DNA of 64,000 nucleotides from JBKBKC01 sp046294265 (GTDB taxonomy: Bacteria; Pseudomonadota; Alphaproteobacteria; Rhodobacterales; Rhodobacteraceae): the NCBI GenBank assembly GCA_046294265.1, contig JBKBKC010000009.1:122234-186233 (forward strand), read 5' to 3'. Of this stretch, positions 25,378-33,395 are shown piece after piece (the first letter of the stretch is position 1; each line of letters opens with the position of its first letter). The notes under the pieces are model-generated. The model was given only the letters and a program-made list of their open reading frames with translations. It ran no database searches and was not told the origin of the DNA. A program made the translations under genes and the position numbers.

Positions 25378-26031
25378 TCATCGCCACTCCATCGGCGGGG
25401 TCTGCGCGCGGGTTTCCCATCCCAGGCGGTCAAGCTCGGGCTGGTCGTCGCTGTCCGCGGGCCAGCCGATGCACAGATAGCCGACCAGCCGCCAGTCTTG
25501 CGGCAGCCCGAGGTCGGCCGCAAGCCTTGCGGGGTCGAGGATCGACACCCAGCCAAGGCCAAGCCCTTCGGTCCGCAGCGCCAGCCAGAACAGCGTGATC
25601 GCCGAGACCACGGAATAGGCGCGGGTTTCGGGCATGGTCGCGGCGCCGAGGCCCGCGCCCTTTGCCGTCGCCTCATCGCAAAAGACCGCAAGGTGTTCGG
25701 GCGCCTCGCGCAGGCCGGCAAGTTTCAGCCCGGCGTAAAGGTCGGCGCGCGCGCCGTCATAGCGGGCAAGTGCCGCCGCGTTGGCCGTCTCGAAATTGGC
25801 GGTGACGGCGGCGCGGGCGCGGGGCGATTGCACCCGTACCAGCCGCCAGGGTTCGGACAGGCCGACAGATGGCGCCAGCGCAAAGGCGGCAAGCGCGCGC
25901 GCAAGCGCATCCTGCGGCACGGGGTCGGTGCGAAAGTGGCGCACGTCGCGCCGCCAGCGCATGAGCAGGTCGAGTTCGGCCCGGAACCCCGGGCCGAACG
26001 TGGGAGGCGCCGCGGGGGCGCCCCCGGTCAC
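25378..26031 (-). CDS. bluB: 5,6-dimethylbenzimidazole synthase BluB
   Basis: Flavin-destroying nitroreductase-like enzyme of 217 residues that converts FMNH2 and O2 to the lower ligand of vitamin B12. Family features are RWRRDVRHFRTDPVP near residue 26, LAPSVGLSEPWRLVRV, and the C-terminal LFWLALRTEGLGLGWVSIL and YLCIGWP. Other nitroreductases lack this APSVG...GWVSI combination. It overlaps the rpsP stop region by 4 bases and precedes rimM by one base, so a cobalamin gene is embedded in a ribosomal operon. Confidence 0.88.
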   Translation of the reverse strand: MTGGAPAAPPTFGPGFRAELDLLMRWRRDVRHFRTDPVPQDALARALAAFALAPSVGLSEPWRLVRVQSPRARAAVTANFETANAAALARYDGARADLYAGLKLAGLREAPEHLAVFCDEATAKGAGLGAATMPETRAYSVVSAITLFWLALRTEGLGLGWVSILDPARLAADLGLPQDWRLVGYLCIGWPADSDDQPELDRLGWETRAQTPPMEWR

Positions 26032-26381
26032 TCGGCGACCGGTTCGGCCGCGCGGGCCGCCTTTTTCGCGGCGCGGTCGGCCATCGCCTTGCCGGGCACG
26101 GCGGCCTTGGGGTTCGAGCGCACCTTTTTCTCCATCACGCCCGCCGCTTCCAGCATCCGCGCGATGCGGTCGGTCGGCTGCGCGCCCTGCGCCAGCCAGT
26201 GCTTGATCCGGTCAAGGTCCATCTTGATGCGGTTCTCGTTGTCGCGGGCCAGCATCGGGTCATAGGTGCCCAGCTTTTCCAGGAACCGGCCGTCGCGCGG
26301 CATCCGGCTGTCGGTGGCGACGATGGCATAGTGCGGGCGTTTCTTGGACCCGCCACGGGCGAGACGGATTTTCATGGCCAT
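26028..26381 (-). CDS. rpsP: 30S ribosomal protein bS16
   Basis: Ribosomal protein of 117 residues: MKIRLARGGSKKRPHYAIV, then DSRMPRDGRFLEKLGTYDP, and a Lys/Ala-rich C-terminal extension beyond the minimal 80-residue core. Translation may begin at MAM or at the next ATG two codons in. It is followed with a 4-base overlap by bluB. Confidence 0.96.
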   Translation of the reverse strand: MAMKIRLARGGSKKRPHYAIVATDSRMPRDGRFLEKLGTYDPMLARDNENRIKMDLDRIKHWLAQGAQPTDRIARMLEAAGVMEKKVRSNPKAAVPGKAMADRAAKKAARAAEPVAE

Positions 26382-26439
26382 GGGTATTCTCCTTTGATGG
26401 CTTTGGTTTGGGGCGGATGCCCCGTCTGGGTGTCTGAGG

Positions 26440-26736
26440 TCAGCGTTGCAGCTTCTCGTGATGCCTGATGACTTCGGAGATGATGAAGGTCAGGAATTTC
26501 TTGGCGAATTCGGGGTCGAGGTCGGCCTCGGCCGCGAGGGCTTGCAGCCGCGCGATCTGCGCCGCCTCGCGCGAGGGGTCGGAGGGGGGCAGGTCGTGTT
26601 CGGCCTTCAGGCGGCCCACGGCCTGCGTGTGCTTGAACCGCTCGGCAAGCGTATAGACCAGGATCGAGTCCAGCCTGTCGATGCTCTCGCGGTGGTCGCG
26701 CAGGAGCGCTGCGGCGCGGGTCTGGTCGGCGTTCAT
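26440..26736 (-). CDS. AroQ-class chorismate mutase
   Basis: All-helical chorismate mutase of 98 residues. It converts chorismate to prephenate for phenylalanine and tyrosine. Conserved features are RESIDRLDSILVYTLAERF, AVGRLKAEHDLPPSDPSREA (active-site Arg/Lys/Glu) and a C-terminal FLTFIISEVIRHHEKLQ. The start is MNADQTRAAALL behind GGAGGACCAG. It lies 31 bases after the last GNAT gene and 58 bases before rpsP. Confidence 0.9.
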   Translation of the reverse strand: MNADQTRAAALLRDHRESIDRLDSILVYTLAERFKHTQAVGRLKAEHDLPPSDPSREAAQIARLQALAAEADLDPEFAKKFLTFIISEVIRHHEKLQR

Positions 26737-26767
26737 CTGGTCCTCCGACAGGCGGGTGTGCGGGCGG

Positions 26768-27274
26768 TCATGCGAATTCCCCCGGATGGCGGTAGTGCAG
26801 GGCCACGGCACCGGGGCCATAGTCCTTTTCCCGTTCCAGCCGCGCGCCCAGCCGTTCGGCCAGCCGGATCGACCGGGCATTGCCCGCGTCGATATAGCTG
26901 ACCGGGCGGGCAATGCCGTGGGCGCGGCCCCAGTCGCGGGCGGCGCGGGCGGCCTCTTCGGCCAGCCCCTTGCCCTGCGCCTCGGCGGTCAGGGCCCAGG
27001 ACAGCTCGGGTTCGGGCGTGTGCAGGGGGTGCAGGAACCCGGTGTGGCCGAGGAACGCATCCGACCAGCGGTCGGCGATGGCCCAGGTGCCGAACCCCCG
27101 GATCGTCCATTCCCCCGCCAGTTCCAGCAGCCGTCCCCAGGCCGCGTCGCGCCGCCCGATCGCCCACATCAGCGCGGCATGGGGCGCGGCGTGAAGGCCT
27201 GCGAAGGCGTCGAAATCGCGAAACGCGAGCGGGCGCAGGATCAGGCGGGGCGTGGTGATCGGGGGCGGGGTCAT
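26768..27274 (-). CDS. GNAT acetyltransferase, RimJ/RimL-like (array copy 6, last)
   Basis: Acetyltransferase of 168 residues using acetyl-CoA. It has TTPRLILRPLAFRDF at the start, PELSWALTAEAQGKGLAEEA (acetyl-CoA-binding R/Q-x-x-G-x-G/A region, here EAQGKGLAEE) and SYIDAGNARSIRLAERLGAR near the end. It starts inside the stop of the preceding copy (4-base overlap). It is the last of six tandem GNAT genes between ffh and the chorismate mutase gene. The substrate is unknown; RimJ/RimL relatives acetylate protein N-termini or small amines. Confidence 0.85.
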   Translation of the reverse strand: MTPPPITTPRLILRPLAFRDFDAFAGLHAAPHAALMWAIGRRDAAWGRLLELAGEWTIRGFGTWAIADRWSDAFLGHTGFLHPLHTPEPELSWALTAEAQGKGLAEEAARAARDWGRAHGIARPVSYIDAGNARSIRLAERLGARLEREKDYGPGAVALHYRHPGEFA

Positions 27275-27771
27275 GCGGCCCTCCGGTGACGCCAGACCTC
27301 TGCGGGGAAATCGGCGGGCGGGCGGGCGGCGGGGTCGATGACCGCCCCCAGACGTGCGGCAAGCCGCTGCGACCGGGTGTTGGCCGGGTCGATATAGCTG
27401 ACCGCCGTGGGCCAGCCCAGATCGCGGAAGGCGTGGTCGCGGGTGGCCACGGCCGCCTCGAACGCATAGCCCTGCCCTTCGCAGGCGGGATCCCAGATCG
27501 TCCAGGTGATCTCGCGCTCCGGGTGGCCTGCGGGGCGAAACGGCCCGGCATGGCCGATGGCCGCGCCAGTGTCGCGGCGGGTCAGCACGAACCGGCCAAA
27601 GCCGCGCAGGTGCCAATGGCCGAAGAAGGCGGCGAAGTTGGTCCAGGCCTTGCCTTCGGGGCAATCCACGCCGAGGGGCGAGCGGGCCGAGGCACAATAG
27701 GCGAAATAGGCGGGCCAGTCGCCGGGTTCGGGGTGGCGCAGGACGAGGCGCGGCGTGTCGAGCCGGGTCAT
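27271..27771 (-). CDS. GNAT acetyltransferase, RimJ/RimL-like (array copy 5)
   Basis: Protein of 166 residues with LDTPRLVLRHPEPGDWPAYF at the start, PEREITWTIWDPACEGQGYA and AVSYIDPANTRSQRLAARLG. The start is MTRLDTPR, which overlaps the previous stop by 4 bases; an in-frame start 33 bases upstream would overlap too far. It is very similar to the neighbours in layout (WxxFxxxxGxWxLRGxG then ExExxWxxW), showing descent by tandem duplication and divergence. Confidence 0.85.
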   Translation of the reverse strand: MTRLDTPRLVLRHPEPGDWPAYFAYCASARSPLGVDCPEGKAWTNFAAFFGHWHLRGFGRFVLTRRDTGAAIGHAGPFRPAGHPEREITWTIWDPACEGQGYAFEAAVATRDHAFRDLGWPTAVSYIDPANTRSQRLAARLGAVIDPAARPPADFPAEVWRHRRAA

Positions 27772-28298
27772 GGCGCGCCTCTTGGGTGGCGATAGACCAG
27801 GCAAGGCTCATCCGCGAAGGGATGCGCGGCGGCGTGGTCGGGCCGCGCCCCCAGCCGCTCGGCCAGCCGGATCGAGCGGTGGTTTTCGGGATCGATATAG
27901 CTGACCGCCGTAGGCCAGCCGAGGGTTCCCAAGGCATGGTCGCGGGCGGCGCGGGCGGCCTCCTGCGCGATGCCCTGCCCTTCGCAGCCTTCGTCCCAGA
28001 CCGACCAGCCGATCTCGGCCTCGGGCCAGTCCACCGGATGCCAGGGGCCGCACATGCCCAGTGGGCGGTCCTGCCCGGTCAGGTGGAACACGAACTGGCC
28101 GTATCCGCGCAGCACCCACATGCCGATGACATGGCCGAAACCGCGCCAGGCCTTGCCTTCGTCGATGTCCGGCGCACGCACGAAGGACGACCGGTCGGAC
28201 AGCGCGAAGGCGAGGAAATGCGGCCAGTCAGCGGCTTGCGGCGCGCGCAGGGTCAGGCGGGCGGTGGTGAGGGTGGGCGTGGAGGAAAGGGCGGTCAT
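27768..28298 (-). CDS. GNAT acetyltransferase, RimJ/RimL-like (array copy 4)
   Basis: Protein of 176 residues with LTTARLTLRAPQAADWPHFL, WVLRGYGQFVFH, EAEIGWSVWDEGCEGQGIAQ (acetyl-CoA loop EGQGIAQEA) and SYIDPENHRSIRLAERLGAR. It shares the SYIDPxNxRSxRLAxRLGA block almost exactly with copies 5 and 6. It is ATGA-coupled on both sides. Confidence 0.85.
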   Translation of the reverse strand: MTALSSTPTLTTARLTLRAPQAADWPHFLAFALSDRSSFVRAPDIDEGKAWRGFGHVIGMWVLRGYGQFVFHLTGQDRPLGMCGPWHPVDWPEAEIGWSVWDEGCEGQGIAQEAARAARDHALGTLGWPTAVSYIDPENHRSIRLAERLGARPDHAAAHPFADEPCLVYRHPRGAP

Positions 28299-28804
28299 GC
28301 GGTGCCCTCGGGATGCGCCCAGATTTCGCAGGTCGCGCCCTCGACCGTGCCCATCCGGTCGAACCGGGCGCCGAGGCGTTTGGCCAAGGCTTTGGAACGC
28401 AGGTTCGCAGGGGCGATCATCGACACGAGACCCCGCATCCCCCAGACGGTCTGCGCATGGGTGCGGGCGGCGGTGGCGGCCTCGCAGGCCAGCCCCAGCC
28501 CCTCGAACCCGTCATAGACCTGCCAGCCCAGCTCCAGCGTTTCGGTGCCGTCCGGGTGGCCGATGCCGCAGCGGCCCGCAGTGCGGCCCGTGGCGCGGTG
28601 CTCGACGATCCACCAGCCATAGCCGCGCGCTGCCCAGTTCAGGATCGAAGTGTTCAGATAGCCCGCTGCCGTTTCGGCCGGGACCGGCCCGCCGATGTGC
28701 CGGGCACGGTCGGAGGCGTAGAAGGCGGTGATCGCGGGCAGGTCGCCGGCCAAAGGCTGGCGCAGGATCAGGCGGTCGGTGGTCAGCGTGGGGGCACCGG
28801 TCAT
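28295..28804 (-). CDS. GNAT acetyltransferase, RimJ/RimL-like (array copy 3)
   Basis: Protein of 169 residues with LTTDRLILRQPLAGDLPAI, ETLELGWQVYDGFEGLGLAC and VSMIAPANLRSKALAKRLGA. It is the most divergent in the final block (SMIAPAN instead of SYIDPxN), and the acetyl-CoA loop is EGLGLACEA. It is ATGA-coupled on both sides. Confidence 0.85.
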   Translation of the reverse strand: MTGAPTLTTDRLILRQPLAGDLPAITAFYASDRARHIGGPVPAETAAGYLNTSILNWAARGYGWWIVEHRATGRTAGRCGIGHPDGTETLELGWQVYDGFEGLGLACEAATAARTHAQTVWGMRGLVSMIAPANLRSKALAKRLGARFDRMGTVEGATCEIWAHPEGTA

Positions 28805-29298
28805 GCCAACCCCCGCAGGTCATGGATGATCACAACATCGCCGGGGTCGATCCCGGGGCGGTCGCAGATCGTCCCGCCAAGGCGCAGGGCGAGCGCGATG
28901 GAGCGTGTGTTGCGCGGGTCGATGATGTTGACCAGATGGTCCCAGCCGAAGGTGGCCCGCGCCCAGCCCATCACCGCCCGCGCGGCCTCGGCCGCGATGC
29001 CGCGTCCCTCGGCCTCGGGCAGCACGAACCAGCCGAGTTCCGGTTCGGGGTAGTCCGCGGGATGGTAGATGCCCACCTCGCCCGCATAGCCCCCCCGGTG
29101 ATCGACGCTGAACGGTCCATAGCCCATCAGCGGCCATTGCCCCACCTCGGACGCCCAGACGCGCCAGGCCTGAACGCGGGTCAGCGGACCGCCCTCGCAC
29201 ACCGAACGGTCGGAGGCGTAAAAGGCCGCACGATGTTCGAAATCGGCAAGGATCGGCGCGCGCAAGGTCAGATCGCCTGTGGACAGATGGGGAATCAT
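28801..29298 (-). CDS. GNAT acetyltransferase, RimJ/RimL-like (array copy 2)
   Basis: Protein of 165 residues starting MIPHLSTGDLTLRAPILADF, with YASDRSVCEGGPLTRVQAW, PELGWFVLPEAEGRGIAAEA and NIIDPRNTRSIALALRLGG. The start was chosen at the ATG giving the 4-base overlap with copy 1; the frame is open 4 codons further upstream. The YASDRS motif is shared with copy 3. Confidence 0.85.
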   Translation of the reverse strand: MIPHLSTGDLTLRAPILADFEHRAAFYASDRSVCEGGPLTRVQAWRVWASEVGQWPLMGYGPFSVDHRGGYAGEVGIYHPADYPEPELGWFVLPEAEGRGIAAEAARAVMGWARATFGWDHLVNIIDPRNTRSIALALRLGGTICDRPGIDPGDVVIIHDLRGLA

Positions 29299-29795
29299 GC
29301 GTGCCCCCACGGGTGCCGGTATACCAGATCGCCCGGATCCTGCGCCCGCGCCTCCGGGTCCAGCCTTGCGCCCAGCCGCTCGGCCACCGCTGCCGAAGCG
29401 TGGTTGTCGTGGTCCACATAGCTCACCAGCCTGGCAAGCCCCCGCGCAAAGGCCCAGTCGCGCAGGGTGCCCGCGGCTTCGGTGGCGTATCCCCGCCCCT
29501 CATGCCCGGCGTAGAGCAGCCAGCCCAGTTCCGGCTCGGGGAAGAGCGGCCCGTGGTTGATCCCCACCTGCCCCATCGTTTCGCCCCCCGCCTCGACCAT
29601 CAGCGCGCCATAGCCGAACAGCGCCCAGCCCGCCGCGTCATGGCAGAACTGCGCCCAGGCCATGCTTTCGCCAAACGGCCCGCCCATGCCGACGGACCGG
29701 GGCGAGGCCATCAGCGCCGCATAGGCCGGGAAATCCTGCGGCCCCATGGGGCGCAGGGTCAGCCGTGCGGTGGCAAGGGTGGGCGGCAGGATCAT
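29295..29795 (-). CDS. GNAT acetyltransferase, RimJ/RimL-like (array copy 1)
   Basis: Protein of 166 residues starting MILPPTLATARLTLRPMGP, with PELGWLLYAGHEGRGYATEA and SYVDHDNHASAAVAERLGAR. It is the first of six tandem copies and overlaps the ffh stop by 4 bases, so its translation is coupled to the signal-recognition-particle protein. No substrate can be assigned. Confidence 0.85.
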   Translation of the reverse strand: MILPPTLATARLTLRPMGPQDFPAYAALMASPRSVGMGGPFGESMAWAQFCHDAAGWALFGYGALMVEAGGETMGQVGINHGPLFPEPELGWLLYAGHEGRGYATEAAGTLRDWAFARGLARLVSYVDHDNHASAAVAERLGARLDPEARAQDPGDLVYRHPWGHA

Positions 29796-31285
29796 TTCTT
29801 GCGCATCAGCCCCGACAGGCCCGAGGGCAGCGTCATGCCCCGCGGCATCCCCATGCCCGGCCCCGCGCCCATGCCCTGCTTGATGCCGCGCGCGGCCTCT
29901 TCCAGTTCGGCGGGCGACATCTTGGACGGGTCGGGCAGGCCCGACTTGCCCATCATCTGCTTCATCATCTGCTTCATGCCGCCGCCCTTGCCCATCTTCT
30001 TCATCATGTCGGCCATCTGGCGGTGCTGTTTCAAAAGGCGGTTCACATCGGCCACGTCCTGCCCCGCCCCGGCGGCGATGCGTTTCTTGCGGCTGGCGGC
30101 CAGCAGGTCGGGGTTGGCGCGTTCCTTTTTCGTCATCGACTGGATCAGCGCGATCTGGCGGCGCAGCATCCTGTCGTCGATGCCGGCCTCCGCCGCCTGC
30201 GCCTGCATCTTGCCCATGCCGGGCAGCATCCCCATCAGGCCCTGCATCCCGCCCATCTTGAGCATCTGTTCCAGCTGGGCCTTGAGGTCGTTCATGTTGA
30301 ACAGCCCCTTCTGGAACCGCCGCATCATCCGCTCGGCCTGTTCGGCCTCGAACGTCTCGCGCGCCTTTTCCACCAGCGCCACGATGTCGCCCATCCCGAG
30401 GATGCGGCCCGCCACGCGGTCGGCCTCGAAGGTCTCGATCGCATCCATCTTCTCGCCAAGGCCGACGAAGCGGATGGGCTTGCCCGTCACCGCGCGCATC
30501 GACAGCGCCGCACCGCCGCGCCCGTCGCCGTCCATCCGGGTCAGCACCACGCCCGAGATACCCAACTTGCCGTCGAATTCGGTGGCCACGCGCACCGCGT
30601 CCTGCCCGGTCAGGCCATCGACGACCAGCAGCGTCTCGCGCGGCTGGGCGATGTCGCGCACCGCCTGCACCTCGTCCATCAGCACCTCGTCGATGTGCAG
30701 ACGGCCTGCGGTATCCAGCATCAGGATGTCATAGCCGCCCATCGCGGCCTGGGTTTTCGCGCGTTTGGCGATCTGCACCGCGCTTTCGCCCTTGACGATG
30801 GGCAGGGTGTCCACCCCGATCTGGCCGCCGAGGATGGCCAGCTGCTCCATCGCGGCGGGGCGGTTGGTATCGAGCGACGCCAAGAGCACCCGCTTGCCGT
30901 TCCGGTCCTTGAACCGCTTGGCCAGCTTGGCGGTGGTCGTGGTCTTGCCCGACCCCTGCAGGCCCACCATCAGCATCGCGGCGGGCGGATTGTCGATCTT
31001 GAGCGCCTCGGGCTCGCCCTCGCCCGCCAGCACGCGCACCAGTTCGTCATGCACGATCTTGACGACCTGCTGGCCGGGGGTGACCGATTTGGTGACCGCC
31101 TGCCCGGTCGCCTTTTTCGCCACGGCCTTGATGAAGTCGCGCGCGACGGGCAGGCTTACGTCCGCCTCCAGGAGCGCCACGCGCACCTCGCGCAGGGCGG
31201 TTTCCACATCCGCCTCGGTCAGCGCACCCTGACGGGTCAGCCGGTCGAACACGCCGCCCAGGCGTTCGGAAAGGGATTCGAACAT
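29792..31285 (-). CDS. ffh: signal recognition particle protein Ffh (SRP54)
   Basis: SRP GTPase of 497 residues that targets nascent membrane proteins. The N domain is followed by the G domain with P-loop GLQGSGKTTTTAKLA, DTAGRLHIDE and TRMDGDGRGGAALS, and by a methionine-rich M domain (residues about 325-497) with MGGMQGLMGMLPGMGKM and MKQMMKQMMGKS for signal peptide and 4.5S RNA binding. It is the first gene of the long minus-strand block; six GNAT genes follow without a gap. Confidence 0.97.
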   Translation of the reverse strand: MFESLSERLGGVFDRLTRQGALTEADVETALREVRVALLEADVSLPVARDFIKAVAKKATGQAVTKSVTPGQQVVKIVHDELVRVLAGEGEPEALKIDNPPAAMLMVGLQGSGKTTTTAKLAKRFKDRNGKRVLLASLDTNRPAAMEQLAILGGQIGVDTLPIVKGESAVQIAKRAKTQAAMGGYDILMLDTAGRLHIDEVLMDEVQAVRDIAQPRETLLVVDGLTGQDAVRVATEFDGKLGISGVVLTRMDGDGRGGAALSMRAVTGKPIRFVGLGEKMDAIETFEADRVAGRILGMGDIVALVEKARETFEAEQAERMMRRFQKGLFNMNDLKAQLEQMLKMGGMQGLMGMLPGMGKMQAQAAEAGIDDRMLRRQIALIQSMTKKERANPDLLAASRKKRIAAGAGQDVADVNRLLKQHRQMADMMKKMGKGGGMKQMMKQMMGKSGLPDPSKMSPAELEEAARGIKQGMGAGPGMGMPRGMTLPSGLSGLMRKK

Positions 31286-31479
31286 GTCTCACTCCTGTCG
31301 TTTGCCCCGATATGGGGCCGGGCGGCGGCGGGCCCAAATGGGAAACGGCGCCCGTGGGCGCAACGCGCTGACGGACGGCGATCCCGGCATGGGCCAAGGG
31401 ACCGAAGGCGGCTGGCCTTCGGGGATTGGCGGCTGGCCTAGACCGATGGCGCCGGTGAGTCAAGCCCGGCGGCGGCGCG

Positions 31480-32292
31480 TCAGGTCTGGCCCTGCCGCGC
31501 CTCCATCCGGTCCAGCACGGCGCGCATGTGCCGGACCTCGTCCTCGATCACGGCGATGCGCATCTGCGGCGATGTCTCGGTCACCTCGACGCCCTGTTCG
31601 GCCATCACTTCGCGCACCTCATCCTCTTTTGCCTTCTCCATCGCATCCACGATGATCCCGAACAGCAGGTTCAGGGTGGTGAAGGTGGTGAAGATGATGA
31701 AGACCACGAAGAAGATCCAGGCGCGGGGGTGCTGTTCGATGACCACCGTCGCGATGTCGGGCCAGCCTTCCAGTGTCATCATCTTGAAGAGGGTAAAGAA
31801 CGTGGTGCCGATGTCGCCGAAATACTGCGGCACGGTTTTCGAAAACAGCGTGACGCCGATGATGGCGGCGACGTAATACATGATGAACAGCACGCCCGCG
31901 ACCGAGGCCCCGCCGGGCAGGGCCGCGAACATGCCGTTGATCACGCGCCGCATCGACGGCACGGCCGTTGCCAGCCGCAAGAGGCGCAGCACGCGCAGGG
32001 CCCGCAGCACCGACAGCCCGCCACTGTCCGGCAAGAGCGCGATGCCCACCACCACAAGGTCAAAGAGGTTCCAGCCGTCGCGGAAGAAGCGCGGGCCGAA
32101 CGCCGCCAGTTTCAGCGCGATCTCGATGCAGAAAATGACCAGGCACAGGCCGTCGATCAGTTCGAGGCTGCGCTGCACGCCGGGTGGAAATCCCAGCGTC
32201 ATCAGACCCAGGACGGCGGCATTCACCAAGATGATGCCGATGATGAACCATTGAAAGCGGCGGTCTTTGACCAGCCGCTGCAGCGTTGTCAT
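31480..32292 (-). CDS. voltage-gated cation channel (BacNav/NaChBac family) with TLEGWPD filter
   Basis: Six-helix channel subunit of 270 residues, expected to act as a homotetramer. S2 has LVIFCIEIALKLAAFG and S3 WNLFDLVVVGIALLP. S4 has arginines at 97, 100, 103 and 106 in SVLRALRVLRLLRLATAVPS. The pore helix and filter are FFTLFKMMTLEGWPDIATVV, with the filter at residues 173-179, and S6 ends NLLFGIIVDAMEKAKE. A C-terminal coiled coil (about 228-265) would hold the tetramer. The filter differs from the canonical TLESWS/A of BacNav: Gly replaces Ser after the ring Glu and an Asp follows at 179, as in calcium-selective relatives. Membrane protein; ion selectivity is inferred. Confidence 0.9.
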   Translation of the reverse strand: MTTLQRLVKDRRFQWFIIGIILVNAAVLGLMTLGFPPGVQRSLELIDGLCLVIFCIEIALKLAAFGPRFFRDGWNLFDLVVVGIALLPDSGGLSVLRALRVLRLLRLATAVPSMRRVINGMFAALPGGASVAGVLFIMYYVAAIIGVTLFSKTVPQYFGDIGTTFFTLFKMMTLEGWPDIATVVIEQHPRAWIFFVVFIIFTTFTTLNLLFGIIVDAMEKAKEDEVREVMAEQGVEVTETSPQMRIAVIEDEVRHMRAVLDRMEARQGQT

Positions 32293-32489
32293 GATGCGTG
32301 CTCCGCACAGGGGGGAAACAGGGGGGATGGGTGCGGATCGCGCCTGCGGCTGTCGAAACCGGTATACGTCTGACGCGGCACGTCCAAACCCTCGGCGGCC
32401 TGCTGCATGGGCAATCGTTCCGGCAGGCCGAAGAACGATGATACCACGAAGGCGGCGCAATCGAACGGGAATTTGCGGCCCGCCCGCTG

Positions 32490-33395
32490 TCACTCCTTCA
32501 AAAGCAGCCACAGCGCCACCATCGTCGCCGCCACGCCCCCCAGCATCGCCACGGGCGGCAGCGCGGTGCCCAGCGCCACCTCCCACAGGATCACCCAGCT
32601 TGGCACGAGGTAGGTATAGGCCATCACCTTGGCCGAGGGCAGGCGCAGGGCGGCGTATTGCAACAGAACGAAGGTCATCGCCGAGGCCGCGACCGCCACA
32701 TAGACCAGCGTGATCCAGACGATGCCCGGCAGCCCCGCCCAGTCGGTCGCGCGGATCGCGGGCCAGGACCAGGCGGTGAGCATCACGAACCCCGCGACCA
32801 TCATGCCGAAGGTGAACACCACCGCAGGCTCGCCTCGATTGAGCCGCCGCACCATGGGCGCATAGACGGCATGGGCCACGCAGCCCAGGAAATAGACGGC
32901 CTCGCCCCGCCCCACCTCCAGCGCCATGAGCGCCGCCAGATCGGCGCGAAAGATCACCCACAGCGCCCCCGCCCCGCCGATGGCCAGCGCCAGCGCCATG
33001 CGGGGCGTCATCACCTGCCGCAAGAGCAGCCAGCCAAACAGCCCTGCCATCGGCGGCGTGAGGGTAAAGACCGCCGCCGCAGGCACGGGTGCGGCCGTTT
33101 TCAGCCCCTCGAACATCAGCACGAAATAGGCCGCCAGCAGCCCCCCCAGCACCGCATACCGCCATGGCGCGCGCAGCGCCGCGCGGGGAATGCCGGTGGT
33201 GGTCCATGCCGCCACCCCCACCAGGAGCCCCGCCAGCAGGAACCGCACCGCCGACAGCGCGCCGGGGTCCACGAACGGGGCCGCCCGCGACCCCAGCGCA
33301 AAGGACCCGGCCACAAGCGCCGAAAAGGCCAGCATCGCCAGATGCCCCCGCGCGGGGCCGGACCACGCGCGGCGGGCGGTCAGGCCCCCTGCCAT
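32490..33395 (-). CDS. EamA/DMT-superfamily transporter
   Basis: Membrane exporter of 301 residues with ten predicted helices in two EamA repeats (first about 15-145, second about 155-300; the second repeat has VYVAVAASAMTFVLLQYAAL). Such proteins export amino acids or metabolites; the substrate is unknown. The start at MAGGLTARRAW overlaps the LysR gene by 16 bases; both are on the same strand, with the regulator upstream, so the pair probably forms one unit. Confidence 0.85.
   Translation of the reverse strand: MAGGLTARRAWSGPARGHLAMLAFSALVAGSFALGSRAAPFVDPGALSAVRFLLAGLLVGVAAWTTTGIPRAALRAPWRYAVLGGLLAAYFVLMFEGLKTAAPVPAAAVFTLTPPMAGLFGWLLLRQVMTPRMALALAIGGAGALWVIFRADLAALMALEVGRGEAVYFLGCVAHAVYAPMVRRLNRGEPAVVFTFGMMVAGFVMLTAWSWPAIRATDWAGLPGIVWITLVYVAVAASAMTFVLLQYAALRLPSAKVMAYTYLVPSWVILWEVALGTALPPVAMLGGVAATMVALWLLLKE

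Noticed and set aside
31407..31441. Short direct repeat GGCGGCTGGCCT occurring twice upstream of ffh
   Set aside because: Only two 12-base copies with a 9-base gap in GC-rich DNA; not enough to call a functional element.
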